Below, in pieces: positions 16,417 to 25,288 of a stretch of DNA of 64,000 bases. The notes under the pieces were generated by a model. The model was not told where the DNA came from. It saw only the letters and a program-made list of their open reading frames with translations, and made no database searches. The stretch covers positions 992,001 to 1,056,000 of the forward strand of contig NZ_CP045295.1 of the NCBI RefSeq assembly GCF_009363095.1, written 5' to 3'. The DNA is from Paenibacillus cellulositrophicus (GTDB taxonomy: Bacteria; Bacillota; Bacilli; Paenibacillales; Paenibacillaceae). How positions within the stretch are numbered: the first letter of the stretch is position 1; each line of letters opens with the position of its first letter. Position numbers and translations under genes: made by a program.

Positions 16417-16455
16417 GCTATACAGCAGCGGTAAGCTATACAGCAGCGGTAAGCT
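16414..16455 (+). repeat. 18-bp tandem repeat starting at the AKR stop codon
   Basis: The unit TAAGCTATACAGCAGCGG occurs at 16414-16431 and 16432-16449, followed by a partial third unit TAAGCT. The first TAA is the reductase stop codon, so the expansion does not alter the protein. Confidence 0.85.
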
Positions 16456-16510
16456 GGGCTGCATTCCCTGACCTCTAGTCGTTCCGACGCCGAGCATGTC
16501 AAGCATAACA

Positions 16511-16560
16511 ACAAGCCGCCTTCTCCCTAGTCTAACAGACCAGGCAGAGGGCGGCTTTTG
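16511..16560. terminator. Bidirectional terminator
   Basis: AAGCCGCC (16513-16520) pairs with GGCGGCTT (16550-16557), with a second inner stem (GTCT/AGAC). It lies between the convergent aldo/keto reductase and nitrilase-fold genes. Confidence 0.75.
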
Positions 16561-16580
16561 TTCGTTATCGGCAGACGAGT

Positions 16581-17543
16581 TTACACGATGACGGCGGCCG
16601 GCGGCTTAGGGAGCAGCTTATTTTCCGAGCTGCCGGCCCACTTGCCGTTCCGGGTTATGCCGCTCAGCATGTGCAGGTATATGTCAGGCCTCCAGTCCGG
16701 CACACCGGTCAGCGGATTGTATTCAAACAACGGGAGCCGGCCTCCCGCCTGGCTCAAATCGAGGGTCGCCAGGACGACCGCCTCCTTGTCCTCGACCGGC
16801 GCCCCCTTGTATTCCGAGCCGATGTGGCTTGCAGGACCGACGATCATGCTGCCACCGGGAAAATACGAATCGTAATCCTGGCCGACAAGGTTCGAGCTGA
16901 CGATAAACGTGCCGTTCTCCAGCGATCTCGATTTGAGCGTCGTGTAATACAGGTCCTGCCATCCTTCCACATTGTGGATCGCCGTCGGATTCAAATATAT
17001 CCGCGAACCAAGCGCGGTATAATGCCGGACCAGTTCAGGGAAGCAGTAGGAATCATAACAGATGCCGACCCCCACCGGTCCCCATGGCGTGTCGAACATG
17101 AGCGGCTCGCTGCCCTTTGTCGCCCATAGTGACTCCTTGGCTGCCGGATGGATTTTGCGGTAGGCGCCGATTACGCCTTCCGGACCGATCACGGCCGCGG
17201 AATTGTAGATGATATCCGGGTCCGCCGCATCCCGCTCCGGCATCCCAAGCACGACATACACACCGTATTCCTTGGACAGCTCAGCAAGGGCCAGCGTCGA
17301 TTCGCCTGGCACCGTTTCGGCATTCTGCCTCTGCATTTCAGGGTCGTCATCCTTGACACCGTAGCCGGTTAGCGCGGTTTCCGGGAACAATATCAAATCC
17401 GCGCCCTGCTTCGCCGCCGTCCGCACATAGCCTTTTATGCGCTTCAAATTATCCGCCTTATCCCCCCATTTGGAATGAAAATTTATCGCAGCTACCGTAA
17501 CGATATCCTGAACCTCGCTAGAGCCGAACTTTGGATTTGTCAT
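16581..17543 (-). CDS. Carbon-nitrogen hydrolase (nitrilase superfamily)
   Basis: A 320-residue alpha-beta-beta-alpha hydrolase cleaving a non-peptide C-N bond. The catalytic triad is visible: E55 in LFPETALTGYG, K130 in YRKIHPAA, and C162 in GVGICYDSYCFPE. The start at 17543 excludes a 28-residue in-frame extension that would overlap the upstream transporter gene. It is the last gene of the Opp-type importer operon, 20 bp after the ATPase gene. The operon context suggests it hydrolyses an imported amide or carbamoyl compound, releasing ammonia (inference). An aliphatic amidase, N-carbamoyl hydrolase and omega-amidase are all possible. Confidence 0.85.
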   Translation of the reverse strand: MTNPKFGSSEVQDIVTVAAINFHSKWGDKADNLKRIKGYVRTAAKQGADLILFPETALTGYGVKDDDPEMQRQNAETVPGESTLALAELSKEYGVYVVLGMPERDAADPDIIYNSAAVIGPEGVIGAYRKIHPAAKESLWATKGSEPLMFDTPWGPVGVGICYDSYCFPELVRHYTALGSRIYLNPTAIHNVEGWQDLYYTTLKSRSLENGTFIVSSNLVGQDYDSYFPGGSMIVGPASHIGSEYKGAPVEDKEAVVLATLDLSQAGGRLPLFEYNPLTGVPDWRPDIYLHMLSGITRNGKWAGSSENKLLPKPPAAVIV

Positions 17544-17562
17544 CGTATATTCACACACCCTT

Positions 17563-18555
17563 CTACAAATTTTGAACGGCCGCCATTCCTTCGTGTACCA
17601 GCAAGCACGCCGTGTGATGACCCTCACCTACCTCAACGAGAGCCGGCACATTCTGTGCGCAGCGCGCTTCAGCGAACATGCACCGCGTCCGGAAGCGGCA
17701 GCCGGACGGCGGATTCAGCGGACTCGGGAGGTCACCCTTCAGCAGCTCGGTTTCCGGCGCTTTGCGAACGGCCAGGTCCACCGAGGGCACCGACTTAAGA
17801 AGCGCCTGCGTGTAAGGATTCCGTGGATTCGCGAAAACTTCTTCCTTCGGCCCCTTCTCCACGACGCCGCCCAAATACATCACCATGACATCGTCGCTCA
17901 TATATTCCACCACGTGCAGATCGTGGGAAATAAAGATCAGCGACAGGTCGAACTCCTTTTTCAGATCTTGAAACAGGTTCAGCACCTGGGCCTGCACCGA
18001 TTTGTCCAGCGCCGACACCGCCTCGTCGGCAATGACGATGTCCGGTTCGAGCACAAGCGCCCTGGCAATGGCCACGCGCTGCCTCTGCCCGCCGCTTAAA
18101 TGATGCGGATACTTCGCGGCATAGGATTTGGGCAAGCCTACCGCATCCAAATAACGGTATGCCTGCGTACTGGCGGCAGCCCGCCCGGTTCCATTGGCCC
18201 ACAGCGGGAACGCCACATTGTCCAGAATGGTCAGCTTCGGATTCAGCGAAGAATAAGGATTTTGAAACACCATTTGAATCCGTTTCCTCATTTTCTTCAA
18301 ATCGGAACCGCCGAGTTTCAGCAAATCCTCGTTCTTGTATCGGACCTGCCCTTGGTCAGGCTCAATCAGTCTCATGATCAGCCGGGCCAAAGTAGACTTG
18401 CCGCATCCGGACTCGCCGACGATGCCGAGCGTACCCTTGGATTTCAGCGTGAAGGATACCCCGTTGACAGCGGACACCCCTCCCTTGCTCTGTCCGAACA
18501 TCCCCCGCAGAGAAAAGGTCTTGCTGACATCGGTCACTTCAAGGATGTGCTCCAT
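17563..18555 (-). CDS. Opp/Dpp-type ABC importer ATPase (OppF-like)
   Basis: A 330-residue ATPase of the peptide/nickel importer family. It has Walker A GESGCGKST (about 51-59), signature LSGGQRQRVAIARAL (about 154-168), Walker B DIVIADEAVSALD, and the C-terminal oligopeptide motif with clustered Cys (SGCRFRTRCMFAEARC, about 284-299). AAGGAGG precedes the ATG. It is in a five-gene importer set (binding protein, two permeases, two ATPases) ending with the nitrilase-fold gene. Confidence 0.92.
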   Translation of the reverse strand: MEHILEVTDVSKTFSLRGMFGQSKGGVSAVNGVSFTLKSKGTLGIVGESGCGKSTLARLIMRLIEPDQGQVRYKNEDLLKLGGSDLKKMRKRIQMVFQNPYSSLNPKLTILDNVAFPLWANGTGRAAASTQAYRYLDAVGLPKSYAAKYPHHLSGGQRQRVAIARALVLEPDIVIADEAVSALDKSVQAQVLNLFQDLKKEFDLSLIFISHDLHVVEYMSDDVMVMYLGGVVEKGPKEEVFANPRNPYTQALLKSVPSVDLAVRKAPETELLKGDLPSPLNPPSGCRFRTRCMFAEARCAQNVPALVEVGEGHHTACLLVHEGMAAVQNL

Positions 18556-18568
18556 CTGTTATCCCTCC

Positions 18569-19468
18569 TTAACCTTTGCTGTCCAGTACATCCGACAAGG
18601 CGTCGGATACGATATTGAGCGCAAGCGATGTGACGAATATAAAGATGCCCGGGACGATCGTAACGATGGGGTCAATAAATATGACTTGTTTCAAATTGTT
18701 CAGCATAAATCCCCACTCCGGCGTCGGCGGCGATACGCCGAGTCCCAGAAAGCTCAGACCGGACGCGAGCATGAGGCAGATGCCGATCTGGGTCGTGCTG
18801 TAGACAAACAGTCGAGAAAAAATGTTGTTTACGACATGAAAACGGATGATGAGCCCCGTTCCGGCCCCGCTGGACAGCGCGGCTTCGATATACTCCTCCT
18901 TCTTCACCTCCTTCACGGCCGTTTCGGCAATGCGGGCAATCGGCGGAATGAAGACGATCGTCGCCGAGATCATGATGTTGCTGATGCCTGGACCGAGCGA
19001 AGCGGAGATGCCGATGGCCAGCAGAATCGCCGGGAATGAGAACAAAATATCCAGCGTGCGCATGATGAGCGTGTTGATGATACCTTTAAAATATCCGGCG
19101 ATGATTCCAAGCCCGCCTCCTAGGATAACGGCGATGATGACCGGGACGATGCCTGACAGCAGGCTCAGCCGCCCCCCGTACAAGATCCGGGTGAGCAAAT
19201 CCCGGCCTTGTTCATCCGTGCCAAGAAGATGTCCCGCCGACCCGACAGGAAGAAGCCTCTCTTTGACGTTACCCGCGTAAGGATCATACGGGGACAGCCA
19301 CGGGGCGGCGATGCAGGCGAGGACGATCGCAGCGAGAATGACCAGCGCGACCAGCGCAGCTCTCCGCCTGCAGAACGCCCGCCATCGTTCGGCAGCCTGC
19401 GAGGGCTGTTTTGGCAAACTTGCGGCCGAAGCCGCATCGGGAACAATGGATTGAACATTGGTAGCCAT
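18569..19468 (-). CDS. Opp/Dpp-type ABC permease (OppC-like)
   Basis: A 299-residue permease with an N-terminal cytosolic extension and membrane spans typical of DppC/OppC. GTDEQGRDLLTRILYGGRLSL (about 90-110) is a family hallmark, and the EAA-type loop is KEEYIEAALSSGAGTGLIIRFHVV. The ATG at 19468 has GGAG 8 nt upstream; the in-frame TTG 18 bases earlier overlaps that site. It is 13 bp upstream of the OppF-like ATPase. Confidence 0.9.
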   Translation of the reverse strand: MATNVQSIVPDAASAASLPKQPSQAAERWRAFCRRRAALVALVILAAIVLACIAAPWLSPYDPYAGNVKERLLPVGSAGHLLGTDEQGRDLLTRILYGGRLSLLSGIVPVIIAVILGGGLGIIAGYFKGIINTLIMRTLDILFSFPAILLAIGISASLGPGISNIMISATIVFIPPIARIAETAVKEVKKEEYIEAALSSGAGTGLIIRFHVVNNIFSRLFVYSTTQIGICLMLASGLSFLGLGVSPPTPEWGFMLNNLKQVIFIDPIVTIVPGIFIFVTSLALNIVSDALSDVLDSKG

Positions 19469-19482
19469 GCTGCCCACTCCTT

Positions 19483-20427
19483 TCAAGAATGCCTTACTCT
19501 TGGATCAAGAACCGCATGCAGCGAGTCGACTGCCAGATTGATGAGAACAAAAGCGACAGCTACCACAAGAACGCCCGATTGGACGATGGGAAAGTCCCGC
19601 TGCCCGATCGCCTGGTAGATCAACTGGCCGATGCCGGGCCAGGCAAAGACCGTTTCCACCAGGACGGAGCCGCCGATCAAATAGCCGAATTGGAGCCCGG
19701 CCACCGTCAAAATGGTCGGCATGCCGTTCTTGAGCACATGGCGCAGCACTTTGCCTGCCGGCGCACCTTTGGCCTGCAACGCGAACACGAAATCCTGCTG
19801 GAGCAAACCCGCGATCGTACTGCGCACCATCCGGGTCATAACGCCAAGCGTCGTCAGGGAAGCCGCAATCGTCGGGAGGATCAGGTGTCTGAAGGTATCC
19901 AGCAGCCCTCCACCCCCGATACTCTGCATCCCGGAGGAAGGGAGCCAGCCGAGACTGACGGAGAATATCCCGATCAGAATCAGCGCGGCCCAGAAATTCG
20001 GCATGCCGATTCCCGCGAGTCCCAGCACGTTGAACAGGGAAGCCGCCCACGATTTGGGACGGTATGCGCTGTAAACGCCGATGGCCAGGCCGAGGCCGAA
20101 CGATACGGCGGCGGAAGCCGCCGCCAGCAGCAGCGTATTTCCTACAGCCGGGAGCAGCAGTTCGCTGACCGGCAGCCGCTTGATGATAGATGTCCCCATA
20201 TCCCCTTGAAACATATGGACGAGCCAATAGATGAACTGCACATAAATCGGCTTGTCGAGCCCAAGCTCGCGTGTTACCCGCATCCGCTCTTCCTCGGTCG
20301 CATCCGCAGGAACGATCGTGTTGACGGGATCGCCGGGGACCATTTGGAGCATCAGAAACACGATGACGGATACGCCAAACAGCGTGGGGATGAACAGAAG
20401 CAGACGTTTACTGATAAAAGCAACCAT
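19483..20427 (-). CDS. Opp/Dpp-type ABC permease (OppB-like)
   Basis: A 314-residue permease. It opens with the hallmark FISKRLLLFIPTLFGVSVIVFLMLQMVPGDP (within residues 4-34), has six membrane spans, and carries the C-terminal VETVFAWPGIGQLIYQAI motif. AAGGGGG precedes the ATG. It is co-transcribed with the OppC-like permease and the upstream binding protein (18-bp gap). Confidence 0.92.
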   Translation of the reverse strand: MVAFISKRLLLFIPTLFGVSVIVFLMLQMVPGDPVNTIVPADATEEERMRVTRELGLDKPIYVQFIYWLVHMFQGDMGTSIIKRLPVSELLLPAVGNTLLLAAASAAVSFGLGLAIGVYSAYRPKSWAASLFNVLGLAGIGMPNFWAALILIGIFSVSLGWLPSSGMQSIGGGGLLDTFRHLILPTIAASLTTLGVMTRMVRSTIAGLLQQDFVFALQAKGAPAGKVLRHVLKNGMPTILTVAGLQFGYLIGGSVLVETVFAWPGIGQLIYQAIGQRDFPIVQSGVLVVAVAFVLINLAVDSLHAVLDPRVRHS

Positions 20428-20445
20428 GCGCGTATACCCCCTTTT

Positions 20446-22065
20446 TTACTCGATGGAAATGCCCGTTAGATCCGCAAACCAGGACTGAGGCTGAACAAAG
20501 CCGTGAATATCCGGAGCAAGCACCCTCAAGTTCAGGTCATGCACGACGAAGATCCAAGGGGCGTCCTCCGCAATGATCGCCGAGGCCTGCTTCAGCAGCG
20601 CATCCCGCTTACCGGCGTCGAAGCTGGTCTGCGCCTCGTTCAATATCCGATCCAGCTCCGGATTAGAGTATCCGCCGATATTCAAGCCTTTCGGAAACAG
20701 AGCCGCCGACGAGAAGAAGTTCGGGAAGGAGTTCGGGGCGATGGTCGGCAGGGAAATATTTATTGCGCCCACTTCCTTGTCTTTGGGGAACCCTTGAAGA
20801 TACTGGGTCAGCAGCGACTGCCACTCGATAGATTCGATTTTCACATCGATCCCCACAGCCTTCAGGTCCTTCTGAACGTATTCGTTCATCTGCACCGGCC
20901 ACATGTTGCCGGATCCGCTTGTCGGGACCAGGAAGGTGGTTGAGAAGCCATTGGGATAACCCGCTTCCGCCAGCAGCTTCTTGGCTTTGTCCGGGTCGTA
21001 GGCATACGGCTCCGCATCGGAACTGTACCATGCATGCCCTTTGTACATCAGCTGCGTCGCCGGGATGGAGGCGCCGCCCAGCAAGTCGGCGCTCATGCCC
21101 TCTCGGTCGATGGCGTAATTCGCCGCCTGCCGCACCTTTTTGTCTTTCCACGGGCCATCTGCCGTGTTCAAGACATACGGCCAAATGTGCGGGTACGTAT
21201 TGGTCAGCACCTGGAATCCCATGCTTTTCAGCTGCTCAATCGATTCGGTTGGCGGAATCTCGGCCCAGTTGACCTCCCCGGACTGAATTGCCGCGAGCCG
21301 GGCGGAAGGATCGCTGATCGGCCGGAGCACCACCCGATCCAGTTTCGGGACCGTGCCCCAGTACTTGTCGTTCTTATCCATAACCAATTCCTGCCCCTGC
21401 TTCATACTCACGAATTTGAAGGGCCCTGTTCCGGTGGGATGATTCGCATAATCCCCGCCGTACTTCTTGACCGCTTCCGGGCTTGGTATCAGGATGCTGG
21501 CCAAGTCGTACAGCAGAAAACTGTATGGTCCGTTGGTATAGATTCGAACCGTGTTTTCGTCAGCCTTGGCGTACTTCGCGATAAAACGAAGCGAGCTGCC
21601 AGTGGAACCGGCAGTTTTTGCATCGTAATACGGGGAATCCGGCTTCAGCAGACGATCGAGGGCAAAGATGACGGAATCCGCATTAAACGGCGTTCCGTCA
21701 TGGAACTTAACCCCTTGGCGCAGATGAAAGGTCCACTCGGTCGGATCGCTGTTCGAATGTTCCCACGATTCGGCCAGGCCGCCCGCGAGTTCAGCCGGCT
21801 TGTCGCCCTGCGTCAAATCCCATTTCACCAACCCGTCGTACAGCTGGTAGCCGACAAAGCGCATCCCTTCGTAGCCTTCGGTCGGCATCGTGTCCGGTAC
21901 CGGGATGTTCGCGGCGGACATGGCAATCACCAAGGTCCCTTTCGCCGCCGAGCCTTCGGCGGCCGCTCCGCCTCTGCCGCACCCGCTAAGAACCATTGAG
22001 AGGCACAGGATAAGCAGCAGTAGAGTGATGGCGTACGTTTTCTTCAAGCTTGAGTATGGTTTCAT
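20446..22065 (-). CDS. Opp/Dpp-type solute-binding lipoprotein
   Basis: A 539-residue extracellular family 5 binding protein. The signal peptide ends in the lipobox LSGC (about residues 25-28). Hallmarks are LAESWEHSNSDPTEWTFHLRQGVKFHDGTPFNADSV and VRQAANYAIDREGM. The ATG at 22065 follows GGAGGTG. The gene lies between the two ATPase genes. It could bind peptides, but family 5 proteins also bind opines, nickel chelates and glycosides. The neighbouring amidase-type hydrolases suggest an amide-containing ligand (inference). Confidence 0.9.
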   Translation of the reverse strand: MKPYSSLKKTYAITLLLLILCLSMVLSGCGRGGAAAEGSAAKGTLVIAMSAANIPVPDTMPTEGYEGMRFVGYQLYDGLVKWDLTQGDKPAELAGGLAESWEHSNSDPTEWTFHLRQGVKFHDGTPFNADSVIFALDRLLKPDSPYYDAKTAGSTGSSLRFIAKYAKADENTVRIYTNGPYSFLLYDLASILIPSPEAVKKYGGDYANHPTGTGPFKFVSMKQGQELVMDKNDKYWGTVPKLDRVVLRPISDPSARLAAIQSGEVNWAEIPPTESIEQLKSMGFQVLTNTYPHIWPYVLNTADGPWKDKKVRQAANYAIDREGMSADLLGGASIPATQLMYKGHAWYSSDAEPYAYDPDKAKKLLAEAGYPNGFSTTFLVPTSGSGNMWPVQMNEYVQKDLKAVGIDVKIESIEWQSLLTQYLQGFPKDKEVGAINISLPTIAPNSFPNFFSSAALFPKGLNIGGYSNPELDRILNEAQTSFDAGKRDALLKQASAIIAEDAPWIFVVHDLNLRVLAPDIHGFVQPQSWFADLTGISIE

Positions 22066-22095
22066 CTCCGGCACCTCCACAGGGTTCCATTATTT

Positions 22096-23073
22096 TTATT
22101 GGGCGTATCTTTCCCGGCCGGCAAGCTGGAAGCAGGCCGCCTGCTGCGATCGTCCCGCGCTTACGTAATCCGGGACACTCTCCGTGCACCGGCTCTCGGC
22201 ATAAGGACAGCGCTGTGCAAAAGCGCATCCCGGCGGCATTTCCGTAATCAGCGGCGGCTGTCCGGGGATGGTGGACAGCCTTCCCGTTTGCTTGCTCTGA
22301 GGCGTCGCCGCAATCAGCCCGGCCGTGTAGGGATGCATCGGTCTGGTCAGAACCTCCTCCGCCGATCCATACTCGACGATTTTGCCGGCATACATGACGG
22401 CGACCTCGTCGGCCATTTCGGCGGCCACGCCGATATCATGGGTGACCAGCACGATCGACATCCCGAACTCGGCCTGAAGCTCCTTGAACAGCCGGAGGAT
22501 TTGCGCCTGAATGGTAACGTCCAGGGCAGTGGTCGGTTCATCGGCGAGAAGCAGATCGGGACGGCAGCCGAGCGCCATCGCAATGACCGCCCTCTGCCGC
22601 ATGCCGCCGCTCATCTCGTGCGGGTAGGCATGCACCCTTTCCTCCGGCGAAGGAATGCCGACTTTACGGAACAGCTCGATGACCCTATCCTTCGCTTCCC
22701 TTCTCCCCACCTTATGGTGCGCCCTGATCGTTTCCTTCAGCTGGTCGCCGACCCGGTACAGCGGGTCGAGCGCCGAGAGGGCGTCCTGGAATATCATCGC
22801 CACCCGGTTCCCGCGGATCGCCACCATTTCTTTCGGCGATTTGCCCAGCAAGTCTTCTCCTTCGAGCCGGACGCTGCCGGCAACATTCGAACCGCGCTGC
22901 GTCAGCCGCAGAATGGAACGGAGCATGACGCTCTTCCCCGAACCCGATTCCCCGAGAATAACCGTCGTCTTGCCTTTTTTGACCCGCAGGGTGACTCCTC
23001 TGACGGCATCCACCATCCCTTTCTTAGTCGAAAATGAGGTGACAAGGCTGTCGATTTCCAAAAGATTTGACAT
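22096..23073 (-). CDS. Opp/Dpp-type ABC importer ATPase (OppD-like)
   Basis: A 325-residue ATPase with Walker A GESGSGKSV, signature MSGGMRQRAVIAMAL, Walker B DLLLADEPTTALD, and the C-terminal CAFAQRCPYAESRC segment of oligopeptide ATPases. The second of two adjacent ATGs (23073) sits 7 nt after GGAGG and is preferred over 23076. It is the first gene of the importer operon and divergent from the amidase gene. Confidence 0.92.
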   Translation of the reverse strand: MSNLLEIDSLVTSFSTKKGMVDAVRGVTLRVKKGKTTVILGESGSGKSVMLRSILRLTQRGSNVAGSVRLEGEDLLGKSPKEMVAIRGNRVAMIFQDALSALDPLYRVGDQLKETIRAHHKVGRREAKDRVIELFRKVGIPSPEERVHAYPHEMSGGMRQRAVIAMALGCRPDLLLADEPTTALDVTIQAQILRLFKELQAEFGMSIVLVTHDIGVAAEMADEVAVMYAGKIVEYGSAEEVLTRPMHPYTAGLIAATPQSKQTGRLSTIPGQPPLITEMPPGCAFAQRCPYAESRCTESVPDYVSAGRSQQAACFQLAGRERYAQ

Positions 23074-23448
23074 CATATTCCCTCCTTCGCAGCTTCTGAA
23101 AAATGGATCTCCCCGGCCTTTAATCAATCGGTTTTTTGCAGCATGCCAGGAATGCTGTTTGTGTGATAAATACTAACATAAATTCTACAATGTTAGGATA
23201 TCGAAACATTCTATACCTTGTTTCAACCCCTTTTCGGTGAAAATATGTTATGTTTCTTAACAATTACCTCCCTATATACAAAAAACGATTGGATTTTTGC
23301 ATTCGAGGACCATTATTCTTCCATAGAAATGACACGGGTTGAAGGTAAATCAACTATGGGTGGATATCCTTAAATAATCCATTTGTTCAAGTCATTCGAG
23401 AGGTAGAGCACTCATCCACAATCTTTTTTAGCAAAGGAGATGTTATCT
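23074..23448. promoter_or_regulatory. Divergent intergenic region, importer operon / amidase gene
   Basis: This 375-bp AT-rich region carries the promoters of both divergent units. It holds the dyad CTAACAT-N10-ATGTTAG (23173-23179 and 23190-23196), of the size and spacing of a LysR-type site, and the palindrome GGATATCC near 23364. The LysR gene about 2 kb downstream is the natural candidate regulator. No clear -35/-10 pair could be chosen by eye, and no gene is seen here. Confidence 0.5.
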
Positions 23449-24843
23449 ATGACCACCCTGCATCAGGAGCTGCTGTATGATACGATCGCCGGCTTATCGG
23501 AACGGATCCGCAGCCGCCGCATTTCACCCGTCGAAATTACGCAGATGCTTCTCGAACGGATTGAAACGCTCAATCCCCGGCTGAATGCGTACGTAACGGT
23601 TACGGCCGATCTCGCGCTCGCTCAGGCCAAAGCGGCCGAAGTTGAAATCATGAAAGGAGAGTACAGAGGTCCGCTTCACGGAATTCCTATCGCCCACAAA
23701 GATATTTACAATACCCAGGGAATCCGGACGGCTGTCGGCTCCAAAATCCTCGAAACATTCGTGCCGGATACGGATGCCACCGTCGTCCGTAAGCTGGCAG
23801 AAGCAGGCGCGGTCCTGCTCGGCAAAGTGCAGACCCATGAGTTTGCCGCCGGGACGCTGACGAACAGCCCTCATTTCGGTCCCTGCCGCAATCCGTGGAA
23901 CCTGGAGAAATCCCCGGGCGGCTCAAGCGGTGGCTCGGGATCGGCCGTCTCGGCAGGACTTGCCTACATGGGCACAGGCACGGACACCGGCGGCTCAGTC
24001 CGCATTCCCGCAGCAGCCTGCGGCATCGTCGGCTTGAAGCCGACATACGGCAGGGTCAGCCGCCATGGCATTTTTCCGCTGTCGTGGTCACTGGACCACG
24101 CCGGCCCGCTGACCCGCTCGACCCAAGACGCCGCCATCTGCCTTCAGGCTATGGCGGGGTATGACCCGCTTGACGATACGTCGGCCGACGTATCGGTCCC
24201 GGATTTCACCGGCATGCTGCGCGGCGATCTGCACGGCATCACGATCGGGATTCCCTCGTCCTTTTACTACGACGGCATTGATCCGGAGGTGGAGGCCGCC
24301 CTTCAGGCGGCCATGGAGCAGTTCAAGCTGCTCGGCGCGAATGTCATTGAAGTGGATATCCCGCTCCTCAGCCATGTCGGCGCGATCGGCAACGGCATTT
24401 GTATGGGCGAAGTCGCCTCCATTCACGAGAAGTGGTACCGGGAACAGCCGGAGCAGTACGGACCGGATGTCCGGGGAATGATCGAAGGCGCCCGCCTGAT
24501 CCCGGCCGTCCATTATTTGCAGGCACAGCGGGCGCGCCGGCTGCTGCAGCAGGAGTATATGCAGGCGCTGTCTGCAGCTGACGTCCTGCTTACCCCGACC
24601 CTCCCGGCAACTGCGCCCGGCATCCACGACGTCGAAATCAGCATGCGCTTCGCTGAACTGACCATGCCGACGAACGTAACCGGCCTGCCGAGCCTCGCCA
24701 TGCCCTGCGGCTTCTCGGCTGCAGGGATGCCGATCAGCATGCAGCTCATCGGCAAACCGTTTGCCGAAGCGGAGCTCCTCGGCATCGGCCATGCGTATGA
24801 ACAGAGCACGGACTGGCATTTTCATCATCCGGGGCTGGACTAG
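23449..24843 (+). CDS. Amidase signature-family hydrolase (GatA/AtzE type)
   Basis: A 464-residue amidase signature enzyme. The Ser-cisSer-Lys triad is visible: K84 in PIAHKDIY, cis-Ser S160 in SPGGSSGGSG, and nucleophile S183 in GTDTGGSVRIPA. AAAGGAG lies 9 nt before the ATG at 23449; the ATG nine bases earlier overlaps that site. It is divergent from the Opp-type importer and followed by a small GatC/AtzG-like gene. No GatB gene is present, so it is unlikely to be the tRNA amidotransferase subunit. A ureide or amide hydrolase such as AtzE (1-carboxybiuret hydrolase) is a reasonable comparison, but the substrate is not proven. Confidence 0.88.
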   Translation: MTTLHQELLYDTIAGLSERIRSRRISPVEITQMLLERIETLNPRLNAYVTVTADLALAQAKAAEVEIMKGEYRGPLHGIPIAHKDIYNTQGIRTAVGSKILETFVPDTDATVVRKLAEAGAVLLGKVQTHEFAAGTLTNSPHFGPCRNPWNLEKSPGGSSGGSGSAVSAGLAYMGTGTDTGGSVRIPAAACGIVGLKPTYGRVSRHGIFPLSWSLDHAGPLTRSTQDAAICLQAMAGYDPLDDTSADVSVPDFTGMLRGDLHGITIGIPSSFYYDGIDPEVEAALQAAMEQFKLLGANVIEVDIPLLSHVGAIGNGICMGEVASIHEKWYREQPEQYGPDVRGMIEGARLIPAVHYLQAQRARRLLQQEYMQALSAADVLLTPTLPATAPGIHDVEISMRFAELTMPTNVTGLPSLAMPCGFSAAGMPISMQLIGKPFAEAELLGIGHAYEQSTDWHFHHPGLD

Positions 24844-24925
24844 TCGAAAAACCGGTTTCTGCACATCACCTGATCAGTGGACAGCCGAATCAGCCCGCTA
24901 CATACCATACCAGAGGAGGAATACT

Positions 24926-25183
24926 ATGGATAACGAATACAAGCTAACCGCCACCACCCGGAAAGAAAGGGATGCTGAAGAAATCACCGCCGAGGTTCTG
25001 CAGGCAGCGATCATCGGCATCCCGATGGCCAAAGAGCGTATAGAAGCGGCAGCGTCTGCCGCCATTCCGCTCCTTTCGCTTCTGGGCACTTTGTATGACA
25101 TCGATGTCGAGGGCATCGAGCCCGTCATCCAGCCGATGTTCAGAAACGGTATGACAACTGTACCCGCTGCACCTGTATCATGA
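24926..25183 (+). CDS. Small GatC/AtzG-like partner of the amidase
   Basis: An 85-residue acidic helical protein, 82 bp after the amidase gene, with a clear GAGGAGG site 6 nt before the ATG. Residues about 40-70 (AAASAAIPLLSLLGTLYDID then VEGIEPVIQPM) resemble the C-terminal signature of GatC (..L..LDVEGVEPT..). In GatC that region wraps around the amidase subunit. AtzG, the small partner of AtzE, has this kind of relation. I infer that this protein binds and stabilises the amidase. The resemblance is by eye and should be tested with a profile search. Confidence 0.65.
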   Translation: MDNEYKLTATTRKERDAEEITAEVLQAAIIGIPMAKERIEAAASAAIPLLSLLGTLYDIDVEGIEPVIQPMFRNGMTTVPAAPVS

Positions 25184-25226
25184 TGAATCCGTGCTTGATC
25201 GACTTCTTCGTTTGAATCCGCACAAG

Positions 25227-25268
25227 CAAAAAAGCACCCTCCCGGCTCATTTCATCCAGGAGGGTGCT
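25227..25268. terminator. Bidirectional terminator
   Basis: A 10-bp stem (AGCACCCTCC at 25233-25242 with GGAGGGTGCT at 25259-25268) has A6 before it and T-rich sequence after it. It lies between the convergent amidase-partner and lysR-type genes. Confidence 0.88.
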
Positions 25269-25288
25269 CCTATTTTGTATTTGTCTCC

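Noticed and set aside
24761-24925. An upstream extension of the GatC-like gene into the amidase gene
   Set aside because: The strong GAGGAGG site directly before the ATG at 24926 sets the start; the extension is out-of-frame amidase sequence.
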